This document shows, piece by piece, positions 18,684-30,574 of a DNA stretch of 37,626 bases. The stretch is from an uncultured Burkholderiales bacterium (GTDB lineage Bacteria > Pseudomonadota > Gammaproteobacteria > Burkholderiales > Burkholderiaceae_C): contig CAIJIT010000173.1 of assembly GCA_903820745.1 (NCBI GenBank), positions 1 through 37,626 of the forward strand, in the 5' to 3' direction. Each line of letters opens with the position of its first letter. Position 1 is the first letter of the stretch. Under the pieces are notes generated by a model, which was not told the DNA's origin, did no database searches, and saw only the letters and a list, made by a program, of their open reading frames with translations. A program made the translations under genes and the position numbers.

Positions 18684-19205
18684 TCAGACGACAAATTTCT
18701 TCGCCAGAGCATCCGGCCGCAGATCGTCGTATTCCTCGAAAGGCTGGTGAATCCAGGGGCTGGTCTCCAAACGCTCGACAAAGTAGTCCGGCGTGTAACT
18801 GGAGACGGCCTTGGACCAGAGCACCGCCGAGCGTAACTCGGTGATGGCAGGCATACCGCGCAGGCGGTCAACCACCGCTCTCAAGGTCACGCCGGTATCG
18901 GCCAGGTCATCCACCAACAGCACACGGCCAGCCAATTCACCCTGGGGCATGGTGATGTACTTGGCAAGATCAAGCCGCCCCTGGATCGTGCCGGCCTCGG
19001 CACGGTAGGAACTGGTCGACATGATGCCCAGCGGCTTGTCGAAGACACGCGAGAGCACATCTCCAGGGCGCATACCGCCTCGTGCCAGACAGAGGATCTG
19101 GTCGAACTGCCAGCCCGACGCATGGATCTTCAGCGCCAGCCTTTCGGTCAACATATGGTATTCGTCCCAAGACACGTACAAATGCTTGCCGTCGTCAGTC
19201 AACAT
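18684..19205 (-). CDS. Purine-type phosphoribosyltransferase
   Basis: The 173-residue protein is a type I phosphoribosyltransferase. It has the PRPP-binding loop VLLVDDLADTGVTL (residues 95-108) and an upstream hood-like segment CLARGGMRPGDVLSR. It most resembles Gpt/Hpt-like enzymes that salvage hypoxanthine, guanine or xanthine with PRPP. The substrate cannot be set from sequence alone. The gene directly follows purA (63-base gap), which supports a purine salvage role. No promoter for rnr is obvious downstream, so read-through from here could supply rnr mRNA. Confidence 0.88.
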   Translation of the reverse strand: MLTDDGKHLYVSWDEYHMLTERLALKIHASGWQFDQILCLARGGMRPGDVLSRVFDKPLGIMSTSSYRAEAGTIQGRLDLAKYITMPQGELAGRVLLVDDLADTGVTLRAVVDRLRGMPAITELRSAVLWSKAVSSYTPDYFVERLETSPWIHQPFEEYDDLRPDALAKKFVV

Positions 19206-19268
19206 AGCGGGAAACTCCAGTCTGATGTAGTGATATTTGCACTTTCGATGCGCCGTCGGTTCGTCAGT

Positions 19269-21811
<2,543 letters not shown>

Positions 21812-21839
21812 AGATTTGTGAGCTTCAGTTAAAGACGGC

Positions 21840-21845
21840 ATTGTA
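21840..21845 (-). promoter_or_regulatory. Candidate -10 element upstream of hisZ
   Basis: TACAAT on the minus strand matches the sigma-70 -10 consensus at 5 of 6 bases and would start transcription near 21833, giving a leader of about 20 bases before the hisZ ATG. The -35 region 17 bases upstream (GCGGCA) is a partial match. The 184-base gap between yjeT and hisZ otherwise holds no gene I can support, so an internal promoter for hisZ-purA is plausible but unproven. Confidence 0.4.
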
Positions 21846-21995
21846 CGGGGCCATGCCTGGGGTGCCGCGAATCCATTTGAGTCGACCGCAACTCGGCAGG
21901 GCTGCACAGGCTGCCCTCACGTTTGCCAGACTCTGGCCTGCTTGGCAGATTCCCGCAGCCGCGCAGCACCAACAAAATGCGCCCGCCGTGAAACT

Positions 21996-22196
21996 TCAAC
22001 GCCAGATCAGCACCAGGCTCAGCAATCCGATCACCATACTGGTCAAACCGACGAAGCGGATCTGCCCATCGCTCATCGCCAGCATGCGAGCGAACAACTG
22101 TCGCCAGATTGTCGGACTCAAGAACGGCAGCAAGCCCTCAACCACCAGCATCAGTGACAAGGCCGCGAGCAACGCCTCGGACAGGCCGCCGCTCAT
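21996..22196 (-). CDS. yjeT: Small membrane protein, DUF2065 (YjeT-like)
   Basis: The 66-residue protein has two hydrophobic segments. The first is about residues 6-28, with the conserved LVVEGLLPFLSP motif. The second is about residues 48-65, with a short polar loop between them. This is the DUF2065 pattern, and in E. coli the homologue YjeT also follows hflC and precedes purA. The ATG lies 2 bases after the hflC stop, so it is co-translated with hflC. The function is unknown; a link to the HflKC-FtsH complex is suggested only by gene position. Confidence 0.88.
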   Translation of the reverse strand: MSGGLSEALLAALSLMLVVEGLLPFLSPTIWRQLFARMLAMSDGQIRFVGLTSMVIGLLSLVLIWR

Positions 22197-22198
22197 GC

Positions 22199-23095
22199 CT
22201 ACTTCTTCGCCGGGGCAGGCGCGCCGACAGCACCCGAACCGCGCATTGCCTTGAAGAAGTCGCTGCTAGGGTCAACCACCATCACGTCCGTTTTGCTGCG
22301 AAAACTCGTCCGGTAGGCTTCCAGCGATCGATAGAACTGGGCGAACTGAGGATCGCGGCCAAATGCCTCGGCATACAAGGCTGAAGCTTTCGCATCGCCT
22401 TCCCCCTTGATTTTTTGCGCATCCCGATAAGCTTCGGCCACGATCACTTCACGCTGCCGATCGGCATCGGCACGAATCTTCTCGCCATCGGCCCCGCCAG
22501 TCGAACGCAATTCATTGGCTACGCGCTTGCGCTCGGACTCCATGCGTCGGTAGACCGAATCGGTGATATTGACTGCAAAGTCAACCCGCTTGATCCGCAC
22601 ATCCAGAATTTCGATACCGAACTGCTTGGCCTCATCTTCAAGGCGTTTGCGCACATCGTTCATGACCTTTTCGCGCTCAGTGGCCAGCACCGCCAACACC
22701 GTGCGCTTGGTCACTTCCTCATTGAACGCGGCCTGCACGACCGGGCTCAAACGATTCTCGACATTGCGCATGTCAGCGCCATTGTTGCGAATGAACTGGC
22801 GCGGGTCAGCAACGCGCCATTTGACCAGCCAGTCAATCACCAGACTTTTCTTTTCGGCGGTGAAGATCGGACGTGATTCCGGGCTGTCGAGCGTCTGCAC
22901 GCGGCGATCAAGCATCACCACGTTCTGCAGCGGCGGTGGCAGCTTGACCTTCAGACCCGGCTCGGTGACGACTTCCTTGATCTCACCCAAGGCATAAATG
23001 ACGGCGAACTGGCGTTGATCGACGATGAACAGCATTGAGCTGGCCAGCATCAGGACAATCAGGGCGCCGGCGACGGCGGTGGCAATACGATTCAT
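22199..23095 (-). CDS. hflC: HflC, SPFH-domain modulator of FtsH protease
   Basis: HflC pairs with HflK to form a large membrane-bound cage around FtsH that modulates membrane-protein degradation. The 298-residue protein has one N-terminal transmembrane anchor (about residues 5-25, IATAVAGALIVLMLASSMLF). The SPFH/band 7 domain follows from DQRQFAVIYALGEIKEV, then a charged helical stretch with ERKRVANELRSTGGADGEKI. The start MNRIATAVAG at 23095 has GGGAG about 8 bases upstream; an upstream TTG at 23116 was rejected. The gap to hflK is 17 bases. Confidence 0.96.
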   Translation of the reverse strand: MNRIATAVAGALIVLMLASSMLFIVDQRQFAVIYALGEIKEVVTEPGLKVKLPPPLQNVVMLDRRVQTLDSPESRPIFTAEKKSLVIDWLVKWRVADPRQFIRNNGADMRNVENRLSPVVQAAFNEEVTKRTVLAVLATEREKVMNDVRKRLEDEAKQFGIEILDVRIKRVDFAVNITDSVYRRMESERKRVANELRSTGGADGEKIRADADRQREVIVAEAYRDAQKIKGEGDAKASALYAEAFGRDPQFAQFYRSLEAYRTSFRSKTDVMVVDPSSDFFKAMRGSGAVGAPAPAKK

Positions 23096-23112
23096 CTGTG
23101 TGCTCCCTGATT

Positions 23113-24411
23113 TCAACGGCCGTCGCGTTCGCGACCACGCAGGCCGTCGCGCGAACGCATGTCATTGCTGCCCGATTGCGCTGGAGTCTCGGCCAGCGGT
23201 GCAGGTGCAGGAGGCGTAACGGTGACGCTGCCACCAGCCTGCTGGATCAACTTGTCAAGCGGCAGGTAGAGTAGATTCGAACCCGAACGACTGTCGACCA
23301 TGACCTTGCTGACATTCGAATAGACCTGCTGCATGGTGTCGATATAGATCCGATCTCGCGTCACCTGCGGCGCCTTCTGGTATTCGGTCAGCACGCTCTT
23401 GAAGCGCTGCGAATCACCCTCGGCCTGCGCGATCACCCGCGCCTTGTAGCCTTCGGCCTGTTCACGCAACTTGGCCGATTCGCCCTGTGCTTTCGGGATC
23501 ACATCATTGGCATAGGCCTGGCCTTCGTTCTTCAACCGCTCGCGGTCGGCACCGGCCTTGAAGGCATCGTCAAAAGCGGCCTGCACCTGTTCGGGTGCCT
23601 GCACGTTTTGCACGTTGACATTCTTCACCAGAATACCGGCCTTGAGTCGATCGAGCTGTGCCTGCACCGACTTGACCAACTCGGTGGCGATCGCATCGCG
23701 CTGCTCGTAGAGCACCGAATCCATATTGCTCTTGCCGACAATCTCTCGCACGGCTGATTCAGCCGCCAACATCACCGCCTCGTCGGGGCTGCGGTTTTCG
23801 AACAGATAGTCGCGCGCGTTCATCAATGTGAACTGCACGGTGAAGCGGATGTCGACGATGTTCTCGTCCTGCGTCAACATCGATGAGTCGCGTAAACCGG
23901 TGGCCTGCGCCACCGTATTGCGGCCGACCTCGACCTGGCGCAATTGCGTCACGGCGACCACTTCATTGGCCTGGAACGGGTAAGGGAAGCGCCACTGGAA
24001 ACCTGCATCGACGGTTTTGGTGTATTTGCCGAAGGACGTGATGACCGACTGCTGGCCTTCTTGAACGATGAAAAATCCGCTACCCAGCCAACCGAGCAGC
24101 ACGACACCCCCAATCAGGCCGGCCCCAATGCCCGCGCTTTTCAAATCGGGCTGGAAATCCTTGCCGCCGGAAGGCTCCTTGCCGGCAGGACCATTGCCAT
24201 CGGACTTGCCGCCGAACATGCCCGAGAGCTTGCGGTTGAAGTCGCGCCCAAGTTCATCGAGGTCTGGCGGGCCGTCATTGCGGCCATTCTGGTGCCGGCC
24301 TGCCCGCCAGCCGGACGGCTGCAGCAGATAGGCCAGTAGCTGGCGCGTGGCGCCAGCCAGAGACTTCAGTCGCCGAGATGCGCTGACGGGCTCATAGGTA
24401 TTCATGCTCAT
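23113..24411 (-). CDS. hflK: HflK, SPFH-domain modulator of FtsH protease
   Basis: HflK is the partner of HflC. The 432-residue protein has a Gly/Pro/Asn-rich cytoplasmic N-terminus with PPDLDELGRDFNRKLSGMFGG, a transmembrane segment (about residues 93-115) and the SPFH domain from GQQSVITSFGKYTKTVDAGFQWRFPYP (written here as family context). A long charged helix and a Pro/Ala-rich tail follow. Its ATG overlaps the hflX stop by ATGA. A second ATG two codons later is an alternative start. Confidence 0.96.
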   Translation of the reverse strand: MSMNTYEPVSASRRLKSLAGATRQLLAYLLQPSGWRAGRHQNGRNDGPPDLDELGRDFNRKLSGMFGGKSDGNGPAGKEPSGGKDFQPDLKSAGIGAGLIGGVVLLGWLGSGFFIVQEGQQSVITSFGKYTKTVDAGFQWRFPYPFQANEVVAVTQLRQVEVGRNTVAQATGLRDSSMLTQDENIVDIRFTVQFTLMNARDYLFENRSPDEAVMLAAESAVREIVGKSNMDSVLYEQRDAIATELVKSVQAQLDRLKAGILVKNVNVQNVQAPEQVQAAFDDAFKAGADRERLKNEGQAYANDVIPKAQGESAKLREQAEGYKARVIAQAEGDSQRFKSVLTEYQKAPQVTRDRIYIDTMQQVYSNVSKVMVDSRSGSNLLYLPLDKLIQQAGGSVTVTPPAPAPLAETPAQSGSNDMRSRDGLRGRERDGR

Positions 24412-25721
24412 GCCTGTGTCGGGTGTGCTGCGGCGGTTTCCGGATCGGCATCCGCCTGCAGATTCTTCTCTGGATCTTGCTCCGCCCCGGCAAATGGGGG
24501 GACCAAGGGGAAATTCAAGCCTTCATTTGATTGCGGATGCATCGTTTGCACGATCAATTCGCGCAAAACGTCAAGGCCGCTGCCATCGATAGCGCTGACA
24601 AAGACGCGCGCTACACCGATCACCTCGCCGTCCACCTGCCTTGCAGTTCGATCGGAAAGAAGTTCCGAGCGCCGGCTCAGGTCGAGTAAATCCTGCTTGT
24701 TGAAGACCAGGATCTGCGGAATCGACGCCGCACCGATTTCACCCAGCACGCGCTCAACTTCGGCCATTTGTTCGTCACGCAATGGAGACGCTGCATCAAC
24801 CACATGCAGCAGCAGATCGGCGTCAGTGGCCTCCTGCAAAGTGGCACGGAAGGCAACCACCAGCTTGTGCGGCAGATCCCGGATGAAGCCAACGGTATCG
24901 GACAGCGACACGCTGCAACCCGCTTGCTCCAGGTACAAGGACCGGGTCGTGGTGTCGAGGGTGGCGAACAACTGGTCAGCCGCAAAGGTTCGGGCCTTGA
25001 CCAAGGCGTTGAAAAGCGTCGATTTGCCTGAATTGGTGTAACCGACCAGGGAAATCCTGAAGGTGCCGCTACGTGCTCTTGCGCGCTGTTGGGTGCTGCG
25101 CTGACGCTCCACTTTTTTCAGCTTTTCCTTGATCGTCTTGATCCGGTCGTCGATCATGCGCCGGTCAAGTTCGATCTGCGCTTCTCCCGGCCCGCCACGC
25201 ATGCCAATGCCGCCGCTCTGCCGCTCGAGGTGACTCCAGCGCCGTACCAACCGCGTTGCGAGGTACTGCAGCCTTGCCAGTTCAACCTGCATCTTGCCTT
25301 CATGGCTCTTGGCTCTGGCGGCAAAGATCTCCAGGATCAAGGCCGTCCGATCGGCCACCGGCACACCCAGGACCCGCTCTAGATTGCGCTGCTGGGCCGG
25401 CGAAATCGCTTGATCGAACAGCACCGTGTGCGCCTGATGTGCTTGCACCAGCAACTTGATTTCATCGGCTTTTCCGGAACCGATGAACAGCGCAGCATCA
25501 GGTGCCTGACGGCGCGCAATGACCCGCGCTACTGGCTTGTCGCCTGCCGATTCCGCCAACAAGGCCAATTCATCAAGCGTGGGGTCAAAACCAGAATCGG
25601 CCCGGGTACCACGAACAAACTCAACGCCGACGAGAATCGCTCGCGGTTCAACGCCAGCCTGCAGTACGGAGGGGATGATCGGATTGGTCAAGGTGATACG
25701 GCGGGGCAATGCCCCGCTCAA
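24408..25721 (-). CDS. hflX: GTPase HflX
   Basis: HflX is a ribosome-binding GTPase that splits stalled 70S ribosomes, notably in heat shock. The product of about 437 residues has the HflX N-terminal domain ([26 protein letters not shown]), then [19 protein letters not shown], a coiled linker, and a G domain with G1 GYTNSGKST (227-235), G3 [10 protein letters not shown] and G4 NKQD. The C-terminal tail of about 40 residues is acidic and low in complexity. No ATG lies near the N-terminus. The likely start is TTG 25721, interlocked with the hfq stop as TTGA. Internal TTG codons 4 and 10 positions later cannot be excluded. Confidence 0.94.
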   Translation of the reverse strand: MSGALPRRITLTNPIIPSVLQAGVEPRAILVGVEFVRGTRADSGFDPTLDELALLAESAGDKPVARVIARRQAPDAALFIGSGKADEIKLLVQAHQAHTVLFDQAISPAQQRNLERVLGVPVADRTALILEIFAARAKSHEGKMQVELARLQYLATRLVRRWSHLERQSGGIGMRGGPGEAQIELDRRMIDDRIKTIKEKLKKVERQRSTQQRARARSGTFRISLVGYTNSGKSTLFNALVKARTFAADQLFATLDTTTRSLYLEQAGCSVSLSDTVGFIRDLPHKLVVAFRATLQEATDADLLLHVVDAASPLRDEQMAEVERVLGEIGAASIPQILVFNKQDLLDLSRRSELLSDRTARQVDGEVIGVARVFVSAIDGSGLDVLRELIVQTMHPQSNEGLNFPLVPPFAGAEQDPEKNLQADADPETAAAHPTQA

Positions 25722-25966
25722 ATCGTCTCGTCAGTACTGCCGTCGACTGCGTTGAAGTTCACCGCGCGCCCGGGCACCACTGTGGAGATGGCATGTTTGT
25801 AGACCATTTGAGTCACGGTATTGCGCAGCAGCACGACATATTGGTCGAAGGACTCGATATGCCCCTGCAATTTGATGCCGTTAACCAGATAGATCGACAC
25901 CGGCACATGTTCCTTGCGCAGTAGGTTGAGAAATGGATCTTGCAAAAGTTGGCCTTTATTGCTCAC
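25718..25966 (-). CDS. hfq: RNA chaperone Hfq
   Basis: Hfq is a hexameric Sm-like protein that pairs small RNAs with mRNAs. The 82-residue product [21 protein letters not shown] has both Sm motifs, including [10 protein letters not shown] and [11 protein letters not shown]. Proximal-face residues Gln9, Lys57 and His58 are kept. The lateral rim reads RKEH instead of RRER in E. coli, so it has fewer arginines. The start is GTG 25966: GGAG is 6 bases upstream, and reading further back adds unrelated residues. The unstructured C-tail is short. Confidence 0.97.
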   Translation of the reverse strand: MSNKGQLLQDPFLNLLRKEHVPVSIYLVNGIKLQGHIESFDQYVVLLRNTVTQMVYKHAISTVVPGRAVNFNAVDGSTDETI

Positions 25967-26016
25967 GATATGCTCCGTGTTGTGAGGGATGGGTAGGACA
26001 GAGACGACCTTAACAC

Positions 26017-26036
26017 AGGCACAGCAGCCCGTGCCT
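26017..26036 (-). other. Small hairpin between der and hfq
   Basis: AGGCAC and GTGCCT pair as a 6-base stem around an 8-base loop in the 87-base der-hfq gap. No U-run follows on the minus strand, so it does not look like an efficient terminator. It could be a weak attenuator or a chance structure. I found no convincing hfq promoter in the same gap. Confidence 0.3.
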
Positions 26037-26053
26037 TGGCGCAAGGATAGACC

Positions 26054-27385
26054 TCAGCGGTCAGCGAAAGGATTTTTGGACGAACGCATCTCGATGCGCA
26101 GCGGCGTGCCGACCAGCTTGTAATGGGCGCGGATCCGGCCTTCCAGATAGCGCTTGTAAACCTCGGTCACACCCTCAAGAGAATTGCCGTGCACGATCAC
26201 CAACGGCGGATTCATGCCACCCTGATGGGCATATCGCAGCTTCGGGCGGAAATGCCCACTGCGCTTGGGCGTCTGATGCTCGACGGCTTCCATCACCAAG
26301 CGGGTCAGCACCGGGGTCGTCATTTTCTTGTAGGCCGAGGCATAGGCATCGGTCAAAGCGCCCCAGACCGGGCCCAGACCCTGGCGCTTCAAAGCTGAAA
26401 TATTGTGGATCGGTGCGAATTTCAGGAAAGCCAGACGCTGCTCGATCGAACGTTGCAATTGCTCACGCTGATAGCTGTCGATCGCATCCCATTTGTTGAT
26501 CGCAAGCACGACCGCCCGCCCACTTTCGAGAATATAACCGGCAATATGCGCATCCTGGTCCGACACGCCCTGGGTCGCATCAAGCAGCAGCAGCACGACA
26601 TTGGCGTCGGCAATCGCCTGCAGCGTCTTGACCACCGAAAATTTCTCTACGGCCTCGAAGACCTTGCCCTTGCGGCGCAGTCCGGCGGTGTCGATCAATT
26701 CGAACTTCTGGCCATTGCGTTCGAATGGCACGCTGATTGCGTCGCGCGTCGTTCCCGGCATGTCGAATGCGACCAGTCGCTCTTCACCCAGCCAGGTGTT
26801 GATCAAGGTGCTTTTGCCAACGTTCGGTCGGCCGGCAACTGCCAGACGAATCACGCCATCGGGTTCGTCACTGGGCAGGTCGGCTTCTTCAAATTCGAAG
26901 GGTTCGAGCACCGCCTCGAGCAGGCTGCGTATACCCTGACCATGGGCCGAAGAAATCGGATGCGGCTCACCCATGCCCAATTCATGAAACTCGGCCAGCA
27001 AGGGCGAATCGTTCATGCCCTCGGCTTTATTGACGGCCAGGAATATCCGCTTGCTGGCCTGGCGCAGGTAGCGGGCGATGTCCATGTCCTGCCCTGACAG
27101 GCCAGTCCGCACATCGACGACAAACACCACCGCATCGGCTTCAGCTACCGCCTGGCGGGTCTGCTTGGCCATTTCCTTGACGATACCGGTGGTGCTGTCG
27201 GGCTCAAACCCCCCGGTATCGATGACGATGTAGTCGCGATCACCGATGCGTCCGTCGCCGTAATGCCGGTCCCGCGTCAGTCCGGCCAGATCGGCAACGA
27301 TTGCATCCCGGCTCTTGGTGAGTCGATTGAACAACGTGGATTTGCCAACGTTGGGCCTGCCCACAAGGGCGATGACGGGTTTCAT
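26054..27385 (-). CDS. der: Ribosome biogenesis GTPase Der (EngA)
   Basis: Der is a double GTPase required for 50S subunit maturation. The 443-residue protein has two complete G domains with identical G1 motifs GRPNVGKST (residues 9-17 and 185-193), G3 DTGGF and [10 protein letters not shown], and G4 NKAEG and NKWD. A C-terminal KH-like domain contains [19 protein letters not shown]. The first NKxD-type motif is NKAE rather than NKAD/NKID, a mild variant. It follows bamB as in E. coli. Confidence 0.97.
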   Translation of the reverse strand: MKPVIALVGRPNVGKSTLFNRLTKSRDAIVADLAGLTRDRHYGDGRIGDRDYIVIDTGGFEPDSTTGIVKEMAKQTRQAVAEADAVVFVVDVRTGLSGQDMDIARYLRQASKRIFLAVNKAEGMNDSPLLAEFHELGMGEPHPISSAHGQGIRSLLEAVLEPFEFEEADLPSDEPDGVIRLAVAGRPNVGKSTLINTWLGEERLVAFDMPGTTRDAISVPFERNGQKFELIDTAGLRRKGKVFEAVEKFSVVKTLQAIADANVVLLLLDATQGVSDQDAHIAGYILESGRAVVLAINKWDAIDSYQREQLQRSIEQRLAFLKFAPIHNISALKRQGLGPVWGALTDAYASAYKKMTTPVLTRLVMEAVEHQTPKRSGHFRPKLRYAHQGGMNPPLVIVHGNSLEGVTEVYKRYLEGRIRAHYKLVGTPLRIEMRSSKNPFADR

Positions 27386-27420
27386 ATTATTTTTATTCTC
27401 GTAAACAGGAACGGCAAAAC

Positions 27421-28545
27421 TTATTCAGGACGCATGGCAAACAGTCCGCCATTGCGGGTGGCGATGAGCACCAAATTGCCCAGCACCACCGGTGCAGCAA
27501 CGATCGCCGAGCCATCGGTCGGCAGACGCGCCTGCGTCTTGCCGGTCTCCCGCGAGACGAAATGCACATAGCCATCACCATCACCGACGATGACGCTGTT
27601 GCCCAGGCTTACCGGTACGCCCAGACGCCGGTTCAAGAACTGCTCGGCAGTCCAGACCAGATCACCATTGACCAGGCTCCAGGCGCTCAAACGGTCGGAA
27701 GCATCAGCGCCGAACAGATATTTTTCATCGCCGCCAACGCCATTGATACCGCCGACATTGCGGCTCCACAGCGTCAACCCGCGTTCCGCATTAACGCAAC
27801 CCACCGCGGACTGGAAAGCACGGGCACAAACCGTATCCTGGCTGCGCAGCATCGGCCCGACCAGATCGGCCAAGCGTTCAACCTCGTTGGTTCCGCGCGG
27901 GTTGCCAACATTGGCTTCCCAGCGCATGGTACCCAGCAGTGGATCAAGGCCGGCCAAGCGTGGCCCTTGACCAACAATCAAGGTGTCCTTGTAGGCGCCG
28001 ATCACCCCTGCCTGTGCCAACGTCAGCGGTTCACCCTGGCGCCGGAACTCCCATAATTTACGCCCGTCGACTGCGTCAAAGGCTTGCACCTGGCGATCAA
28101 CCGTCAACACAAAAACCCGTTCACCCGCGACCAGAGGCGCGGCGTTGACTGGTGTCGGCAAGGTCTTGCGCCAAGTGATCTTGCCGGCATCGAGCACGAC
28201 CAGTTCATTGTTGCGGGTCACGACGGCAGCAAAACGGCCATCGCTGCCCACACCTGCGGCGAGCTTCTGGCCGACATCGGCGCGCCAGCGCGATTGGCCA
28301 TTGCCAGATTGCAGCGACTGCAGCACGCCGTCGCTGCCGGCAACGACAAACTGCTCGCCGCGGGCTGCAATCGACAAGGGGAACTGCACATTGTCGATGC
28401 GGGCATTCCAGATCACGCGGGCGCTACCCGGTGCGGTCAATGACTCGAGGGCAGCAGGCTTGGCTGCGGAGGAACTGCTGAAAATTGAACAGGCCTGCAA
28501 CAACGCAACAAGCAGCAAAGCCCCGGCGAGTTTGGTCGTCATCAT
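27421..28545 (-). CDS. bamB: Outer-membrane protein assembly lipoprotein BamB
   Basis: BamB is the beta-propeller lipoprotein of the Bam complex, bound to BamA POTRA domains in the periplasm. The 374-residue precursor has a lipoprotein signal with LLQAC (lipidated Cys19), followed by a Ser/Ala linker. It then has PQQ-like propeller repeats such as [42 protein letters not shown] and [10 protein letters not shown]. The ATG overlaps the stop of the preceding gene (ATGATG), and a second ATG follows directly. The gene order yfgM-bamB-der is the same as in E. coli. Confidence 0.96.
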   Translation of the reverse strand: MMTTKLAGALLLVALLQACSIFSSSSAAKPAALESLTAPGSARVIWNARIDNVQFPLSIAARGEQFVVAGSDGVLQSLQSGNGQSRWRADVGQKLAAGVGSDGRFAAVVTRNNELVVLDAGKITWRKTLPTPVNAAPLVAGERVFVLTVDRQVQAFDAVDGRKLWEFRRQGEPLTLAQAGVIGAYKDTLIVGQGPRLAGLDPLLGTMRWEANVGNPRGTNEVERLADLVGPMLRSQDTVCARAFQSAVGCVNAERGLTLWSRNVGGINGVGGDEKYLFGADASDRLSAWSLVNGDLVWTAEQFLNRRLGVPVSLGNSVIVGDGDGYVHFVSRETGKTQARLPTDGSAIVAAPVVLGNLVLIATRNGGLFAMRPE

Positions 28546-29222
28546 GGGGCGACTCCATTGGCGCGGGCATCTTCATCGGGCACGGCAACGCCGAGCTTAC
28601 CCAGTTTGACTCCGATCAAACGTCGGTATTCCTGCGCCTTGTCCATCGCGTCATAGGCTTTTTGATATTCCGCCCGAGCCAGATCGGGCTTGGCCTGCAA
28701 CACCAGAAGATCGCCACGCCGGTCAGCAACCAGCGCGGCAAAGCCGCTTGCCTTGACCGCATCCAGCGACTTGGCCGCCTCGTCATACTGCTTTGCGTCG
28801 AGTTGCAAGCCGGCCATACGAAGCCTTGCAATGTCTCGATATTCGTCCTCGGAGGCATTCTCAGCCGCCCAGGCAAGGCTGGCGCGCGCGGCGTCGAGTT
28901 GGCCCTTGTCCAACTGCACCTTGGCTGCCAGCAAAGCACCTTGGGCTGCATAGCTGGTCCGCGGGAAACGATCCTTCAAATCACGCAGCACCGCGGCCAC
29001 CTTGTCCGCATCGGCCAGTTGGGCAACGCGGTCGAGCTCGTCATACATGGCCGAGGCTTTGGTGGCCTGCTCACGCTGCCACCAGGTCCAGCCGGACCAA
29101 GCCGCATAAGCGACCAGCACCAAGGTCAAACCCCAGGTGATGAAATTGCCATATTGCTTCCAGAAAGCCTTCAACTGGTCAAGCTGTTCTTGTTCGTCGA
29201 GATCGAGATGCTGCGTCGCCAT
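28542..29222 (-). CDS. yfgM: YfgM-like tetratricopeptide membrane protein (ancillary SecYEG/chaperone factor)
   Basis: The 226-residue protein has a cytoplasmic N-terminus (DLDEQEQLDQLKAFWKQYG) and a single transmembrane segment (about residues 27-48, rich in Trp). A periplasmic part of TPR-like helices follows, including SYAAQGALLAAKVQLDKGQLD. This is the YfgM/TPR_21 family. In E. coli YfgM sits at the Sec translocon and works with PpiD and periplasmic chaperones. That role is assumed from family and from its conserved place between hisS and bamB. Confidence 0.88.
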   Translation of the reverse strand: MATQHLDLDEQEQLDQLKAFWKQYGNFITWGLTLVLVAYAAWSGWTWWQREQATKASAMYDELDRVAQLADADKVAAVLRDLKDRFPRTSYAAQGALLAAKVQLDKGQLDAARASLAWAAENASEDEYRDIARLRMAGLQLDAKQYDEAAKSLDAVKASGFAALVADRRGDLLVLQAKPDLARAEYQKAYDAMDKAQEYRRLIGVKLGKLGVAVPDEDARANGVAP

Positions 29223-29268
29223 GGATGAGAAATTCTCGGATTACAGAAATGAATAAGGAAGGCTGCGA

Positions 29269-30561
29269 TTATGCGTTGCGCAGCTCAGCTGCCCAATCGT
29301 CGACGCTGGCAAGGCTACGCAGATACTGCGCTGCCCCCGCATTGCGCAAGGGCTTGACCGCAACCTGGCCCTGGGCCAACTCGTCTTCGCCAAACACCAG
29401 CGCGTAGGCCGCACCACTCGCGTCAGCCTTCTTGAATTGCGACTTCATGCTCGATTGGCCAGGATGCATGACCACCGAAACACCGGCTGCGCGCAAGGCC
29501 TCCAGCGCCACCATGACCTGCGGCAAATTTTGCGCGGAAGGCACGATGGCATAGGCGTGCAATGCCGGCTCTGGAAGAATTTGTCCGGTCTCTTCCAGCA
29601 GCATCAACATACGTTCAATGCCCATGCCCCAACCGACCCCTGGCGCCGGCTTGCCGCCCAGTTGCTCGATCAGCTTGTCGTAGCGCCCGCCTGCACAAAC
29701 GGTGCCTTGGGCACCCAGCTTGTCGGTCACCCATTCGAATACGGTCAGGTTGTAATAGTCCATGCCGCGCACCAGGCGCGGATTGATGCGGTAAGCCACA
29801 CCGGCGGCATCGAGAATCGCTCGCACGCCATTGAAATGCGCCAGCGACTCGGCGCCAAGAAAGTCCATCAACTGCGGCGCAGCCTCGACAACCGACTGCA
29901 AGGCCGGATTCTTGGTGTCGAGCACCCGAAGCGGGTTGCTGTACATGCGCCGCTTGGCTTCCTCATCAAGCAAATCAACGTGCTGTTCGAGATGACTGAT
30001 CAAGGCCAGGCGGTGCAGACCTCGCTCATCGGGCTGACCCAGGCTGTTCAACTCAAGCCGCAGATCGCGCCCTTCGACCAGACCGAGCTCACGCCAGAGC
30101 TGACGGCACATCAGGATGACTTCAGCATCGACATCGGGGCCAGCAAAACCCATTGCCTCGACGCCGACCTGGTGAAACTGGCGCAGGCGCCCTTTTTGCG
30201 GCCGCTCGTGCCGGAACATTGCGCCGATATAAAACAGGCGTTTGCCGCCATCGCGCAAAAAGGAATGTTCGGTCATCGCGCGCACGACGCCGGCCGTCCC
30301 TTCGGGGCGCAAGGTCAGCAAATCGCCATTCATCTTGTCCTCGAAGGAGTACATCTCCTTCTCGACGATATCGGTAACTTCGCCGAGGCCGCGCACGAAC
30401 AAGGCCGTCGGCTCGACGATCGGCGTGCGCAAATTGGCGTACCCATAACGCTGCATCAGCGAGCGCACCTTGGCCTCGAACCATTCCCAACGCCCCGACT
30501 CGGGCGGCAGGATGTCGTTCATGCCCTTCACCGCCTGCAGCGGTGACTTTTTTTGATCCAT
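29269..30561 (-). CDS. hisS: Histidyl-tRNA synthetase
   Basis: HisS charges tRNA-His. The 430-residue class II synthetase has the N-terminal [14 protein letters not shown] and [15 protein letters not shown] segments. Motif 2 is [16 protein letters not shown], the histidine-specific motif is [15 protein letters not shown], and motif 3 is [14 protein letters not shown]-terminal anticodon-binding domain is present, unlike in HisZ elsewhere in this window. The start is [10 protein letters not shown] at 30561, 13 bases after the ispG stop; an upstream TTG was rejected. Confidence 0.97.
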   Translation of the reverse strand: MDQKKSPLQAVKGMNDILPPESGRWEWFEAKVRSLMQRYGYANLRTPIVEPTALFVRGLGEVTDIVEKEMYSFEDKMNGDLLTLRPEGTAGVVRAMTEHSFLRDGGKRLFYIGAMFRHERPQKGRLRQFHQVGVEAMGFAGPDVDAEVILMCRQLWRELGLVEGRDLRLELNSLGQPDERGLHRLALISHLEQHVDLLDEEAKRRMYSNPLRVLDTKNPALQSVVEAAPQLMDFLGAESLAHFNGVRAILDAAGVAYRINPRLVRGMDYYNLTVFEWVTDKLGAQGTVCAGGRYDKLIEQLGGKPAPGVGWGMGIERMLMLLEETGQILPEPALHAYAIVPSAQNLPQVMVALEALRAAGVSVVMHPGQSSMKSQFKKADASGAAYALVFGEDELAQGQVAVKPLRNAGAAQYLRSLASVDDWAAELRNA

Positions 30562-30574
30562 GATTCTGTTCAGC

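Noticed and set aside
21846-21995. Short inverted repeats (GCCAGA/TCTGGC and GGGC/GCCC) in the yjeT-hisZ gap as a terminator
   Set aside because: Loops are too short or stems too weak, and no U-tract follows on the minus strand.
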